From contig CALUCD010000001.1 of assembly GCA_943914465.1 (NCBI GenBank), positions 62,001 through 126,000 of the forward strand: a stretch of DNA of 64,000 nucleotides. The letters are read 5' to 3'. Below are positions 1 to 7,978 of the stretch, one piece after another. Below the pieces are notes generated by a model, which saw only the letters and a program-made list of their open reading frames with translations, was not told where the DNA came from and ran no database searches. Every line of letters begins with the position of its first letter. Position 1 is the stretch's first letter. The position numbers and the translations under genes were made by a program. This DNA comes from an uncultured Corynebacterium sp. (GTDB lineage Bacteria; Actinomycetota; Actinomycetes; Mycobacteriales; Mycobacteriaceae).

Positions 1-107
1 CTTACCTGGTGGCCGCGTCGGACGAGCTCGGCTGACAGGTCAAGCACGTGCGATTGCACTCCCCCCGGCTTGTCAAACGAATACGGGCAGACCATGCCAA
101 TTCGCAT
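1..107 (-). CDS. pimA: PimA, phosphatidylinositol mannosyltransferase (N-terminus only, cut by window edge)
   Basis: Reading the minus strand from 107 gives MRIGMVCPYSFDKPGGVQSH and continues in frame to the window edge. This is the characteristic N-terminus of PimA, the GDP-mannose-dependent GT4 enzyme that adds the first mannose to phosphatidylinositol at the inner face of the membrane. The GGVQ loop of this family contacts GDP. Only about 35 codons are present. It follows patA by about 29 nt on the same strand, matching the pgsA-patA-pimA order known in Corynebacteriales. A purine-rich stretch (GAGGGAGG) lies upstream of the ATG. The fold and catalytic residues further on cannot be checked here. 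Confidence 0.88.
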   Translation of the reverse strand, partial: MRIGMVCPYSFDKPGGVQSHVLDLSAELVRRGHQV

Positions 108-136
108 GAGCGATCACCTCCCTCTTTGCCCGTGCT

Positions 137-1054
137 TTACGGTTTCCGCCGGCGCCGCTGCGGGCGGTCGGCGGACCACAACGGCTGAAGCATATGCCAG
201 TCCTCGGGGTGCTGCGCGATGTTCGCGGCAAATCCATCCGCCACACGTTGAGTCGTCGACGCGACATCCGTCACTTCAATCGGCGGGCTTGCCCGGAGTG
301 CCCATCCAGGACCGTCGGAGCGGCGCGTAAACCACGAGTGAACGACAAGCAACTCCGCACCTGTCTCTACCGCGAGCTTCGCCGGGCCTACCGGCATAGT
401 GGTCTCCTCGCCGAAGAAAGTGACCGGAACTCCTCGCCCACTGAGGTCGCGCTCCCCCAACAGACACACAATTCCGTTGGAGTTCAGTACCTCTTTCAAT
501 CGCCGAAATGGCGGCTGATCCCCGCCAGTAAGCGGTAGCACTTCGAACCCTAGGGATTCCCGGAACTCCACGAATGCGTCGAAGAGTACTTCAGGTTTTA
601 ACCGCTCAGCGACAGTAGTAAAGCTCGAGTAGTTGGCCACTAGCCAAAGCCCGGCGAAATCCCAGTTGCCGGAATGCGGGAGGGTGAGAATGACACCCTT
701 GCCTTTCGCGAGCGCTGCATCAAGATGCTCTCGACCTTCGACCTGGGCGCTGTAGCGCGCTAATGCGTCCTCGTCTGCGGCGATCCGCGGGAGCCGAAAT
801 GCTTCCAGCCAGTAGCGGGCGTAGGAGCGCACATTGTCGCGGACAAGATCGCGGGTGACGTTTTCGGCCCCAACCACCCGTGTCAGGTTTCGGCGAAGCA
901 TTTCCATGCCCGCGCCCTGGTCGGAGATTCGGTCCGCAGCGGCCCGAAACAGCGGAGCTGTGAACGCGTGCGGCAGCGCTCCCACGATCTTCCAGCCAGC
1001 AATGTATGCCCAGGCTATGCAAGTTTCGGCGAGCGTTTGCCGCTGTTGTGACAT
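137..1054 (-). CDS. patA: Phosphatidylinositol mannoside acyltransferase
   Basis: A 305-residue LPLAT-family acyltransferase that acylates the mannose of PIM1/PIM2 at the cytoplasmic side of the membrane, in lipomannan/LAM precursor synthesis. The catalytic HX4D motif is visible as HSGNWD (H127, D132), almost the same position as in mycobacterial PatA, and a conserved GERD segment follows. The start ATG lies 5 nt after the pgsA stop, so the two are probably translationally coupled; pimA follows. The family can be confused with LpxL-type lipid A acyltransferases, but the neighbourhood settles the role. Confidence 0.9.
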   Translation of the reverse strand: MSQQRQTLAETCIAWAYIAGWKIVGALPHAFTAPLFRAAADRISDQGAGMEMLRRNLTRVVGAENVTRDLVRDNVRSYARYWLEAFRLPRIAADEDALARYSAQVEGREHLDAALAKGKGVILTLPHSGNWDFAGLWLVANYSSFTTVAERLKPEVLFDAFVEFRESLGFEVLPLTGGDQPPFRRLKEVLNSNGIVCLLGERDLSGRGVPVTFFGEETTMPVGPAKLAVETGAELLVVHSWFTRRSDGPGWALRASPPIEVTDVASTTQRVADGFAANIAQHPEDWHMLQPLWSADRPQRRRRKP

Positions 1055-1059
1055 GTCAG

Positions 1060-1695
1060 CTACGCTCCCGACGGCGGGGCAATCTTCTCATTGGCCCGCG
1101 GGTCGCGCGCAGCGAACATTAAGCGCTGGACCACGGTAATCACGGAGCCGACGAGCAATACCCACACCGCGATCTCGACCGCATGCGGTGCACCAAACCC
1201 TTCGAGCCCCAACCCGACTAACGCAACTATCAGGCGCTCCGGGCGTTCAACCAACCCGCCCACGATCTTTAACCCGCCGGCTTCTCCACGAGCCTTGATA
1301 TAGCTAATTGCCTGAGACAACACCAGCACAACAAGACACGCAGCCACATGTGGCCGTGGGGCACCGTCAACGTAAACCAGCCAGAAAACGATTGCGCCGA
1401 ATAATGCACCGTCAGTCAGACGGTCGCAGCTCGCGTCGAGCGTGGCGCCATAGGCAGTCCCCCCGCCGCGCAGACGGGCCATCGTTCCATCCACCATGTC
1501 AAGAACCGCGCAGATGCCGATGAGGATTGCCGCGGCGACCAGGTGGTCTGAGGGTATCAGCACGGTTGCCAGCAGTATCGCCACACCGGTACCGATCAAG
1601 GTCGTCGCATTCGGGGTAAGACCGGCCCGCAAAAGAATTTCGGCAAGCGGTTCGACGAAACGCCGCGCGGGCTTGCGGCCATGCACACTAAGCAT
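1060..1695 (-). CDS. pgsA: CDP-alcohol phosphatidyltransferase, phosphatidylinositol-phosphate synthase
   Basis: A membrane enzyme of 211 residues that transfers phosphatidyl from CDP-diacylglycerol to inositol-1-phosphate, the first step toward PI and the mannosides made by the next two genes. The complete CDP-alcohol signature DX2DGX2ARX8GX3DX3D is present with D66, D69, D87 and D91. About six hydrophobic segments follow the polar N-terminus. I start at the ATG at 1695 because it overlaps the HIT gene stop by 8 nt and matches the usual short N-terminus; longer in-frame starts lie inside the HIT gene. Annotated as pgsA in many genomes, although the product is PIP rather than PGP. Confidence 0.9.
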   Translation of the reverse strand: MLSVHGRKPARRFVEPLAEILLRAGLTPNATTLIGTGVAILLATVLIPSDHLVAAAILIGICAVLDMVDGTMARLRGGGTAYGATLDASCDRLTDGALFGAIVFWLVYVDGAPRPHVAACLVVLVLSQAISYIKARGEAGGLKIVGGLVERPERLIVALVGLGLEGFGAPHAVEIAVWVLLVGSVITVVQRLMFAARDPRANEKIAPPSGA

Positions 1696-2341
1696 CGGCG
1701 CGATCGCCTCCCTGCTGCCCGCTGGCGGTTTCTTGGGTGACAAGCTCATGCCATTCGTCGGCAAGAAGCTCGCGCGTTTCACGCAGGAGCTGGGGCAACA
1801 CCTTGGTGCCCCCAATAACCGTCATGAAGTTTGAGTCCCCCGCCCAACGCGGCACAACATGGAGGTGCAGATGCTGCCCAACCGAACCTCCCGCCGCCTT
1901 ACCCAGGTTCAGTCCCACATTGATCGCCTCCGGTTTTGAGACTCGCTTCAGGACACGGATCGCGAGTTTTGCAAAATCCATCAGCTCCGCAGTCTCGCTT
2001 GTGGTGAGGTTTTCCAGTTCCGCAACTTTTCGGTACGGCACCACCATCAGGTGCCCAGAGTTGTAGGGATACAGGTTAAGTACGGCGAACACCTCCTTGC
2101 CGCGCGCGATAACCAGGCCATCTTCGTCACTCAGCTGCGGAATTTCCAAGAAGGGATCAGAGCTTCGTTCGCTTGTCGACGGCATCTTGGCGATGTACTT
2201 GGAGCGATACGGGGCCCACAGGCGTTCGAGTCGGTCTGTATCCCCGCACCCCTGGTCAACATATGTGCCGGCGCCGTCAACACTCTGACCGCCAGGCCTA
2301 GGATCGTCGCGAACCAATTGCTTCCCCATTCGGTTGGGCAT
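1688..2341 (-). CDS. HIT-family hydrolase, Ap4A phosphorylase-like
   Basis: A 217-residue histidine-triad protein with the triad HLHLH (H157, H159, H161) in a QHLHLHVVPR segment, and a conserved LWAPYRSKY stretch at residues 41-49. It resembles mycobacterial Rv2613c, a diadenosine tetraphosphate phosphorylase encoded in the same place between thrS and pgsA. It would degrade Ap4A, an alarmone made by aminoacyl-tRNA synthetases, which fits its coupling to thrS. The chosen ATG lies 44 nt inside the 3' end of thrS with a moderate GAGAAG site upstream; an ATG at 2329 is an alternative. The first 35 residues look poorly conserved. Confidence 0.82.
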   Translation of the reverse strand: MPNRMGKQLVRDDPRPGGQSVDGAGTYVDQGCGDTDRLERLWAPYRSKYIAKMPSTSERSSDPFLEIPQLSDEDGLVIARGKEVFAVLNLYPYNSGHLMVVPYRKVAELENLTTSETAELMDFAKLAIRVLKRVSKPEAINVGLNLGKAAGGSVGQHLHLHVVPRWAGDSNFMTVIGGTKVLPQLLRETRELLADEWHELVTQETASGQQGGDRADA

Positions 2342-4400
2342 TGTTCTTCTCACCGATCCAAGTTGCAATGAGCTCAACTGCCTCATCCACGGCTACACCG
2401 TTGACCTGTGTGCCGTCGAGGAAACGGAAGGACACCGCGTCTGCTTCGACATCGCGAGCACCGGCCAGAAGCATGAAGGGCACTTTCGCGGTGGTGTGCG
2501 TCCGGATTTTCTTCTGCATGCGGTCATCCGAGTGGTCTACCTCTGCACGCACGCCACGTTCCCGAAGACGACCGATCACCGCGTCGAGGTGAGAAGCGAA
2601 CTCATCTGCAACCGGGATTCCCATGACCTGGCGCGGAGCAAGCCAGGCTGGAAACGCCCCGGCGTAGTGCTCGAGAAGAACCCCGAAGAAGCGCTCGATT
2701 GATCCAAAGAGGGCCCGGTGGATCATCACTGGCCGCGGTTTCGACCCATCGGATGCGGTGTACTGCAATCCAAAACGCTCCGGAAGGTTGAAATCAAGTT
2801 GCACCGTGGACATTTGCCACGTGCGACCGATTGCATCACGCGCTTGCACGGAGATCTTCGGGCCGTAAAATGCGGCGCCTGCGGGGTCGGGCACGAGCTC
2901 GAGGCCAGACTTGGTGGCCACCGACTCTAAGATCGCCGTTGAACGCTCCCAGATAGCGTCATCGCCGATGTACTTCTCTGGATCCTTCGTCGATAGCTCA
3001 AGGTAGAAATCATCTAACCCATAGTCCTGGAGCAGCGAGATGATGAACTCCAGCACGCTCGTCAATTCATCTTCGAGCTGATCTTCGGTGCAGTAAATAT
3101 GTGCGTCGTCCTGAGTGAAGCCCCGGGCACGAGTAAGTCCGTGCACCACCCCGGACTGCTCATAGCGATACACCGTTCCGAACTCAAACAGTCGCAACGG
3201 CAGCTCACGGTACGATCGACCGCGCGAGGCAAAGATGAGATTGTGCATCGGACAGTTCATCGGCTTGACGTAGTAATCAACTGGGGGTTTAGATATCGAT
3301 CCGTCGGTGTTGACCTCCCCGTCCAACTTCATCGGGGGGAACATCCCATCCGCATACCAGTCCAGGTGGCCCGACTTCTCGAACAATTCGCCTTTGGTGA
3401 CATGCGGAGTGTTCACAAAGGAATATCCCGCCGCAAGGTGGCGCTCGCGCGAATGCTGCTCCATCACCATGCGCACAATGCCGCCATCAGGATGAAATAC
3501 CGGAAGACCCGATCCGACCTCTTCTGGAAATGAGAACAAGTCCATCTCGTTTCCCAAACGCCGATGATCGCGCTTTTCCGCCTCTTCCAGCATCGTGAGG
3601 TACTCGTCAAGCCGGTCTTTACTCTCCCACGCGGTGCCGTAAATACGCTGGAGCCCAGCGTTTGCTTGGTCTCCCCTCCAGTACGCCGCCGATGAGCGGG
3701 TCAGGGAAAACGCGGGAATATATTTCGTCGTTGGCACGTGCGGGCCACGGCACAGGTCGCTCCACTCCACCTCACCGGTACGCGGGTTCACGTTGTCATA
3801 GTGAGTCAGCTCACCGGCACCCACTTCTGTGGCCTCGTCCGAGGCCGGATCAACATTGCCTTTGTCTGCAATCAGCTCGAGCTTGTACGGCTCGTCTCGG
3901 AGGGCTTCCGCAGCTTCGTCCGCGGACCCATAGACGCCGCGCGAAAACTTCTGCCCCTGCTTGATGATCTTCTTCATCCGCTTTTCTAGCGTTTTCAGGT
4001 CTTCCGGGGTGAATGGCTCGGCAACGTCGAAGTCGTAGTAAAAACCGTCGTTGATTGCCGGACCGATTCCCAACTTGGTGCCGGGGAATTCAGCCTGCAC
4101 TGCCTGGGCTAACACGTGGGCGCAGGAGTGGCGAATTACTGAACGGCCCAATTCGGTGTTCGCCGCGACCGGCATGAACGTCGCCGTCTCAACCGGCACG
4201 TGTGATAGGTCTTTGAGGTTGCCGTCGCTGTCTTGGACGACCACCACTGCCTGGTCTCCTTTGTTTGGCAAGCCCAGGTCACGCATCACGGCACCGACCG
4301 CCTGGCCGGCCTGAACCTCAAACGGCTCGAGAGCAACCGCCGCCGTGTACTCGCCCTGCGCATCCATGTCGGCCGGGCTGTGGTCTGCTTGAGGGGACAT
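2298..4400 (-). CDS. thrS: Threonyl-tRNA synthetase
   Basis: Class II aminoacyl-tRNA synthetase of 700 residues that charges tRNA-Thr. In order: an N-terminal TGS domain, an editing domain with HSCAH (the HxxxH zinc/editing motif), and the catalytic core with KPMNCPMH (zinc Cys), the motif 2 region around RYEQSG, and motif 3 near FGSIERF. The C-terminal anticodon-binding domain starts near PRQVMGIPV. The start ATG has AAAAGGAG upstream. First gene of the thrS-HIT-pgsA-patA-pimA series. I see no T-box-like leader in the 165 nt before it. Confidence 0.97.
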   Translation of the reverse strand: MSPQADHSPADMDAQGEYTAAVALEPFEVQAGQAVGAVMRDLGLPNKGDQAVVVVQDSDGNLKDLSHVPVETATFMPVAANTELGRSVIRHSCAHVLAQAVQAEFPGTKLGIGPAINDGFYYDFDVAEPFTPEDLKTLEKRMKKIIKQGQKFSRGVYGSADEAAEALRDEPYKLELIADKGNVDPASDEATEVGAGELTHYDNVNPRTGEVEWSDLCRGPHVPTTKYIPAFSLTRSSAAYWRGDQANAGLQRIYGTAWESKDRLDEYLTMLEEAEKRDHRRLGNEMDLFSFPEEVGSGLPVFHPDGGIVRMVMEQHSRERHLAAGYSFVNTPHVTKGELFEKSGHLDWYADGMFPPMKLDGEVNTDGSISKPPVDYYVKPMNCPMHNLIFASRGRSYRELPLRLFEFGTVYRYEQSGVVHGLTRARGFTQDDAHIYCTEDQLEDELTSVLEFIISLLQDYGLDDFYLELSTKDPEKYIGDDAIWERSTAILESVATKSGLELVPDPAGAAFYGPKISVQARDAIGRTWQMSTVQLDFNLPERFGLQYTASDGSKPRPVMIHRALFGSIERFFGVLLEHYAGAFPAWLAPRQVMGIPVADEFASHLDAVIGRLRERGVRAEVDHSDDRMQKKIRTHTTAKVPFMLLAGARDVEADAVSFRFLDGTQVNGVAVDEAVELIATWIGEKNNAQPNGEAIGSRRS

Positions 4401-4565
4401 TTGCGCTCCTTTTTTGCGCGTTCATGTGTGCGACATACCTGGACGCACCCATACTGACGTGTCAACTCGCGGACGAGAAAGTTTGCGGCAACAACCGGTG
4501 GCGGCCACCGATCGTGACCCGCACCGAGATCTACCGCAATGCAAGTAGAAATCCTACCCCGGCAG

Positions 4566-5897
4566 TCACGCCAGAACAGACTGCCCCCAGTAGGCGTCTC
4601 GCTGGCCCCCTGCACCAGCAGGAGCATCCCCACCACCGGCGTCTCCACCCACACTGGTGCCCGGTGGCACCCAATACACGGCCGACCCGATGTGGGTTAT
4701 CCATTCATTCAACCGATCGGCCTCATCGAGACGTTTGAGCACGGGAATGAACTGTGTTAGCGGGTTTTTTTGAAAGGTAATGAAGATCAAGCCCGCGTTC
4801 GACAGCTCCTCGCTTCCTGGCTCGGGCGGCAAGTTGTAGTTGTAAGGCCGGCGCATGAAGCGCTGTTCTGGGTGATCTGCGGGCGGCATGGCACGGGCCA
4901 TATGTGAATTCCGATCGATGACGGGCAACCCGTACTCATCGACAGCGCTCAAGTCCGGTTCGCTGAACTCACCACCACCCGTCAGCGGTGCCCCATCAGC
5001 CAAGGTTCGACCTACCGCCTCCTCACGCGAACGCCGATCGAGCAATTCCCACTCATCTAAATTCATCGCGATGCGGCGTACGACCATGGACGTGCTGCCT
5101 ACGAACCCGGCGGGGCCGTCAATCCAGACCTGTTCCGCATATTCCTCTGGCTTGTGAGGATTCACCGTTCCGTCAAGCTGACCAAACAGATTGCGCGGGG
5201 TCTGGCCTTTATGAATGGAACCAAATGCGTTCATAAAACCCTGCTGCACCCACACGGTATCTACGTAATCTTTCGCCGCGCGTGTCATGTGGCGCATCGC
5301 CCACGCACACATCACCGGATCGTCTGAACAGATCTGCAGCACAAGATCGCTCTGACCCCACTGACTGAGCAGCGCGTCCTTATCCATCGCCGGGATGCTC
5401 CGAAGCCACTCCGGCTTTTGAGTCGGCGCAGCAATCTCAAATACCCGCTCGCCGAACCCTACGGTGAAGGTGAGGTTGGCTGGCCAGGCGTTCATTTCGG
5501 GTTCGATGCTGCCCAGGGGTGTGCGGCCGGCTGAAAGCTCCCGTGCATCTTCAGTCCACAACCGCATCAAGCGGTTTAGCCCCGCTTTATCTACTGACTG
5601 CTTGAGGTCAAACCCGACCAGATTCAGACTCGCTTGGGTTGGGGTCTCAATACCTGCCTGGTGCGGACCGTCGAACTCAACATATTCCTGCTGCAACGGC
5701 CCAGCACCATCGTTCGAGTCCCTCGGCGGACCCGCAGGCGCGCTATCACCACCTGGGCGACCGTCAGACGCGCATGCGGCGAGTGTGCCGGCCGATGCCA
5801 GACCCGAGGCACCCGCGAGAAACCCCCGCCGAGACAGTGCGCGCTGATTAGGCTCGTCCGGAGAGTTAATGTGTTGCGTGCCCCTCATGTCCCTCAT
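4566..5897 (-). CDS. Dyp-type heme peroxidase, Tat-exported
   Basis: A dye-decolourising peroxidase (EfeB/TfxA-like branch) of about 443 residues. The N-terminus carries a twin-arginine signal, SRRGFLAG (R23, R24), followed by a hydrophobic stretch and AAC, so it is exported folded with heme and may be lipidated. The DyP signature GQLDG is at 239-243, with the catalytic Asp at 242; the likely proximal heme His is in NSHMAR (H332). It reduces peroxide on the outer side of the membrane. The start is uncertain between the ATG at 5897 and that at 5888; both overlap the end of the upstream PCu(A)C gene. Last gene of the copC operon. No EfeU or EfeO is nearby. Confidence 0.85.
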   Translation of the reverse strand: MRDMRGTQHINSPDEPNQRALSRRGFLAGASGLASAGTLAACASDGRPGGDSAPAGPPRDSNDGAGPLQQEYVEFDGPHQAGIETPTQASLNLVGFDLKQSVDKAGLNRLMRLWTEDARELSAGRTPLGSIEPEMNAWPANLTFTVGFGERVFEIAAPTQKPEWLRSIPAMDKDALLSQWGQSDLVLQICSDDPVMCAWAMRHMTRAAKDYVDTVWVQQGFMNAFGSIHKGQTPRNLFGQLDGTVNPHKPEEYAEQVWIDGPAGFVGSTSMVVRRIAMNLDEWELLDRRSREEAVGRTLADGAPLTGGGEFSEPDLSAVDEYGLPVIDRNSHMARAMPPADHPEQRFMRRPYNYNLPPEPGSEELSNAGLIFITFQKNPLTQFIPVLKRLDEADRLNEWITHIGSAVYWVPPGTSVGGDAGGGDAPAGAGGQRDAYWGQSVLA

Positions 5898-6558
5898 GGC
5901 CGCCCGTGTCTGCATCGTCCCCGTGCCCACTAGGACCCTCGTGGCCAGCGAGGGAGCCGTCGTGTGCGTAATCTTCGTCGCCCGGCTGCATAGTGCGCAC
6001 AGCCAGATGAGGAATTTCAAATTCCTCGCCATCCGCAGACTCGAGGATAAGTACCAATTGCTCGCCTGCGGGAATCTCTGGGCGGTAACCCATGATCATG
6101 AAGTGATCACCCCCAGGTTCCAGCGCGTGTTCCCCACCAGCTGGAATAGTGATGCCCCCCGGCTTCTCTCGCATCACCCCATCCACGGTTTCATGAATCT
6201 CATACGCCGCTTCACCCAGCGAGGAATGGAACCCGGTGATCGAAATTTCAGCATCCGACGTGTTGTGGAGAACGCCGAAGATCGCAGTCATGTCACGGCC
6301 GTCAGGGGTGTCCGCGGCGGCTTTAGCACGAACTGTGCCTGATTCGAGTTTGATATCACCGCTGCCCTGGAGCGTCGCATCTGAAGCGCTGCCATCGTCG
6401 CTCGTAGCGGAGGTCATAGCTAACGAATCAGCGGTGCTTTCGGCGCTGTCACCGCTGTCACCGCAGGCAGTCAGCACCGTCGCCACTACGAGCGTGGTCA
6501 GCAGCGCGACGCTGCGCTTACCGATCGCGCCCGCGCAAAGATGTTCCGACTGAGACAT
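5866..6558 (-). CDS. PCu(A)C-type copper chaperone lipoprotein with His-rich tail
   Basis: A secreted lipoprotein of about 230 residues with signal peptide and lipobox LTAC (C32). The central domain is of the PCu(A)C (DUF461) family, which binds Cu(I) outside the membrane and hands it to cuproenzymes such as cytochrome oxidase. The expected ligands are visible: a His in LHNTSD, a Met in VMREK and the HxM pair in GDHFMIMG. The last ~35 residues add repeated HEG/GHG units ending GHATH, an extra metal-binding tail. The ATG at 6558 has AGGAG 5 nt upstream and is preferred over the GTG just before it. Lies 14 nt after copC. Confidence 0.88.
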   Translation of the reverse strand: MSQSEHLCAGAIGKRSVALLTTLVVATVLTACGDSGDSAESTADSLAMTSATSDDGSASDATLQGSGDIKLESGTVRAKAAADTPDGRDMTAIFGVLHNTSDAEISITGFHSSLGEAAYEIHETVDGVMREKPGGITIPAGGEHALEPGGDHFMIMGYRPEIPAGEQLVLILESADGEEFEIPHLAVRTMQPGDEDYAHDGSLAGHEGPSGHGDDADTGGHEGHEGHATH

Positions 6559-6572
6559 CACTACTCCTCATG

Positions 6573-7256
6573 CTATCGATCCGTTGGCTCTGCATCCGGC
6601 CCATCTGGCGAATCCAAAATGTCACGGTTTTCAGTCTGCTCGACGCGTCTTTGCCTGCCTAGTGCCGCAAGCCCTGCTCCGGCGATGGTGATTATTCCGA
6701 CAATACCCAGCACGATCCGCAGGCTCGAGCCACTGTCCGAGTCCTCGCCACTTTCAGCAGTGCCGATCCCATCTCCAGCTTCCGGAGCGTTAGACGTGCG
6801 TGGCTCCGCCTGCAACTCCTCCGAAGGATCCGCGCTGTAGGTGAACGACGTCATTCCTTTGGTGGTGTGCCCATCGGAGGAAATGATCTGGAACCCGATC
6901 CGGTATTCCCCTGGGCCCGCACCAACGCCTTCGGGGAGTTCGAGCGACACCCTGCGGCCATCCACGGTTGGTTCACCGCTGTACAGCACCTCGGACCCCG
7001 AATCTGTCACGTGTGAGAGCGCGAACGTATTGAATCCCTCTTTCGGCTCAGCCGAGAACTCCAACTCCAAGCGGGCCGGGAACTGCTCGACCACAGCGCC
7101 ACTTGCGGGTGAGCCTCCAACGACCGCGTCGTGCGCCGTCGCGACCGGAGCGACGCCGGTTACTACTCCTGCGATCAGCACCGACATTCCAGCGCACTTG
7201 GCCGCAAAGTGTTGAACCCAGTCACGCCGCTGCGCGGCGGCTACCTCAGGATGCAT
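6573..7256 (-). CDS. copC: CopC-domain copper-resistance protein, membrane anchored
   Basis: A 227-residue secreted protein. A signal peptide ends at VATA-HDAVV, leaving His42 as the mature N-terminus, the classic Cu(II) ligand of CopC. A CopC beta-barrel follows with a conserved SDGHTT segment. After an acidic Ser/Glu-rich linker, a C-terminal hydrophobic helix (IVLGIVGIITIAG) and basic tail anchor it in the membrane. The ATG at 7256 has AGGAG 8 nt upstream; longer starts would run into the tRNA-Val gene. First gene of the CopC/PCu(A)C/DyP operon; no CopD-type permease domain is fused or adjacent. Confidence 0.88.
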   Translation of the reverse strand: MHPEVAAAQRRDWVQHFAAKCAGMSVLIAGVVTGVAPVATAHDAVVGGSPASGAVVEQFPARLELEFSAEPKEGFNTFALSHVTDSGSEVLYSGEPTVDGRRVSLELPEGVGAGPGEYRIGFQIISSDGHTTKGMTSFTYSADPSEELQAEPRTSNAPEAGDGIGTAESGEDSDSGSSLRIVLGIVGIITIAGAGLAALGRQRRVEQTENRDILDSPDGPDAEPTDR

Positions 7257-7328
7257 TCGCGCAACTCCTAGATTCGGGCCCGTACCCGATGATCGCCGTG
7301 TTACTACACGTCCGAGAATAGCCTCTTG

Positions 7329-7400
7329 TGGTCCTAGCTGGGATCGAACCAGCGACCTTTCCGGTGTGAACGGAACGCTCTTCCACTGAGCCATAGGACC
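7329..7400 (-). tRNA. tRNA-Val (anticodon CAC)
   Basis: The minus-strand cloverleaf has a 7-bp acceptor stem (GGTCCTA/TAGGACC), discriminator A, T-arm GGTTCGATCC and an anticodon stem TTCCG/CGGAA enclosing TTCACAC, so the anticodon is CAC (codon GUG). 72 nt; CCA is not encoded. It lies head-on to the copC operon, whose start is 72 nt downstream on the same strand. Confidence 0.96.
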
Positions 7401-7574
7401 GAACAGCGAATACCTTACACAGCCGCATGGCTATCCAACGAATCGCCTGTTTATCGCCCGAGTCATCATCGGGCCCGTGCGATCAGGCGATTTGGCGGAT
7501 GCAACCCGCAGCGGTTAATGTTCTATCTCGCACAATGCAGGTGTCATGGTGGCAACCATGCCGTGCTTGTGGTT

Positions 7575-7647
7575 GCGGATGTAGCGCAGTTGGTAGCGCA
7601 TCACCTTGCCAAGGTGAGGGTCGCGAGTTCGAATCTCGTCATCCGCT
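7575..7647 (+). tRNA. tRNA-Gly (anticodon GCC), copy 1
   Basis: 73-nt cloverleaf with acceptor GCGGATG/CATCCGC, discriminator T, D-arm GCGCAGTTGGTAGCGC, anticodon loop TTGCCAA and T-arm GAGTTCGAATCTC. The sequence is identical over all 73 nt to the copy at 7798-7870. CCA is not encoded. Confidence 0.97.
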
Positions 7648-7649
7648 CG

Positions 7650-7670
7650 AAGGCCCCAGGTGGGGGCCTT
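7650..7670 (+). other. Hairpin between tRNA-Gly and tRNA-Val
   Basis: AAGGCCCC and GGGGCCTT form an 8-bp stem around AGGTG. It has no T-run, so it is more likely a processing or spacer structure than a full terminator. Confidence 0.4.
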
Positions 7671-7677
7671 GATCTCA

Positions 7678-7749
7678 GCGCGATTAGCTCAGCGGGAGAG
7701 CGCTTCCCTGACACGGAAGAGGTCACTGGTTCAATCCCAGTATCGCGCA
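7678..7749 (+). tRNA. tRNA-Val (anticodon GAC)
   Basis: 72-nt cloverleaf with acceptor GCGCGAT/ATCGCGC, discriminator A, D-arm GCTCAGCGGGAGAGC, anticodon loop CTGACAC (anticodon GAC, codons GUC/GUU) and T-arm CTGGTTCAATCCCAG. With the CAC isoacceptor at 7329, this cluster serves two Val codon classes. Confidence 0.96.
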
Positions 7750-7797
7750 CGCAGGCCATTTCCTAGATGGCCGAGCAATGGGCGAAAGCCTGCGGTT

Positions 7798-7870
7798 GCG
7801 GATGTAGCGCAGTTGGTAGCGCATCACCTTGCCAAGGTGAGGGTCGCGAGTTCGAATCTCGTCATCCGCT
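7798..7870 (+). tRNA. tRNA-Gly (anticodon GCC), copy 2
   Basis: Identical over 73 nt to the tRNA-Gly at 7575-7647; the GGTT just upstream is also shared. The spacer before it holds an inverted repeat (GGCCAT ... ATGGCC, 7754-7772), and AAGTAC/GTACTT arms follow the gene. Confidence 0.97.
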
Positions 7871-7905
7871 CAAGTACTTTTACGTACTTCGGAGAATCGC
7901 TCCAC

Positions 7906-7976
7906 GGTGGATTGGTCGAGTGGTTAGGCAACGGTCTGCAAAACCGTGTACACGGGTTCGATTCCCGTATCCACCT
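7906..7976 (+). tRNA. tRNA-Cys (anticodon GCA), CCA encoded
   Basis: 71-nt cloverleaf with acceptor GGTGGAT/ATCCACC, discriminator T at 7976, anticodon loop CTGCAAA and T-arm CGGGTTCGATTCCCG. The next three bases, 7977-7979, read CCA, so this is the only tRNA of the cluster with its 3' end encoded. The A at 7979 is also the first base of the next gene's ATG. Confidence 0.96.
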
Positions 7977-7978
7977 CC

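Noticed and set aside
3375..3395. TCGAACAATTCG as a LexA box
   Set aside because: It is inside the thrS coding sequence with an incomplete right arm.
4401..4565. Possible T-box or other leader before thrS, with hairpin CGGTGGC/GCCACCG
   Set aside because: No T-box consensus (AGGGTGGNACCGCG-type) or specifier loop is visible; the hairpin alone is not diagnostic.
7545..7560. CATGGT-GGCA-ACCATG palindrome before tRNA-Gly
   Set aside because: Short, in the promoter spacer, and without a known regulator; too weak to list as an operator.
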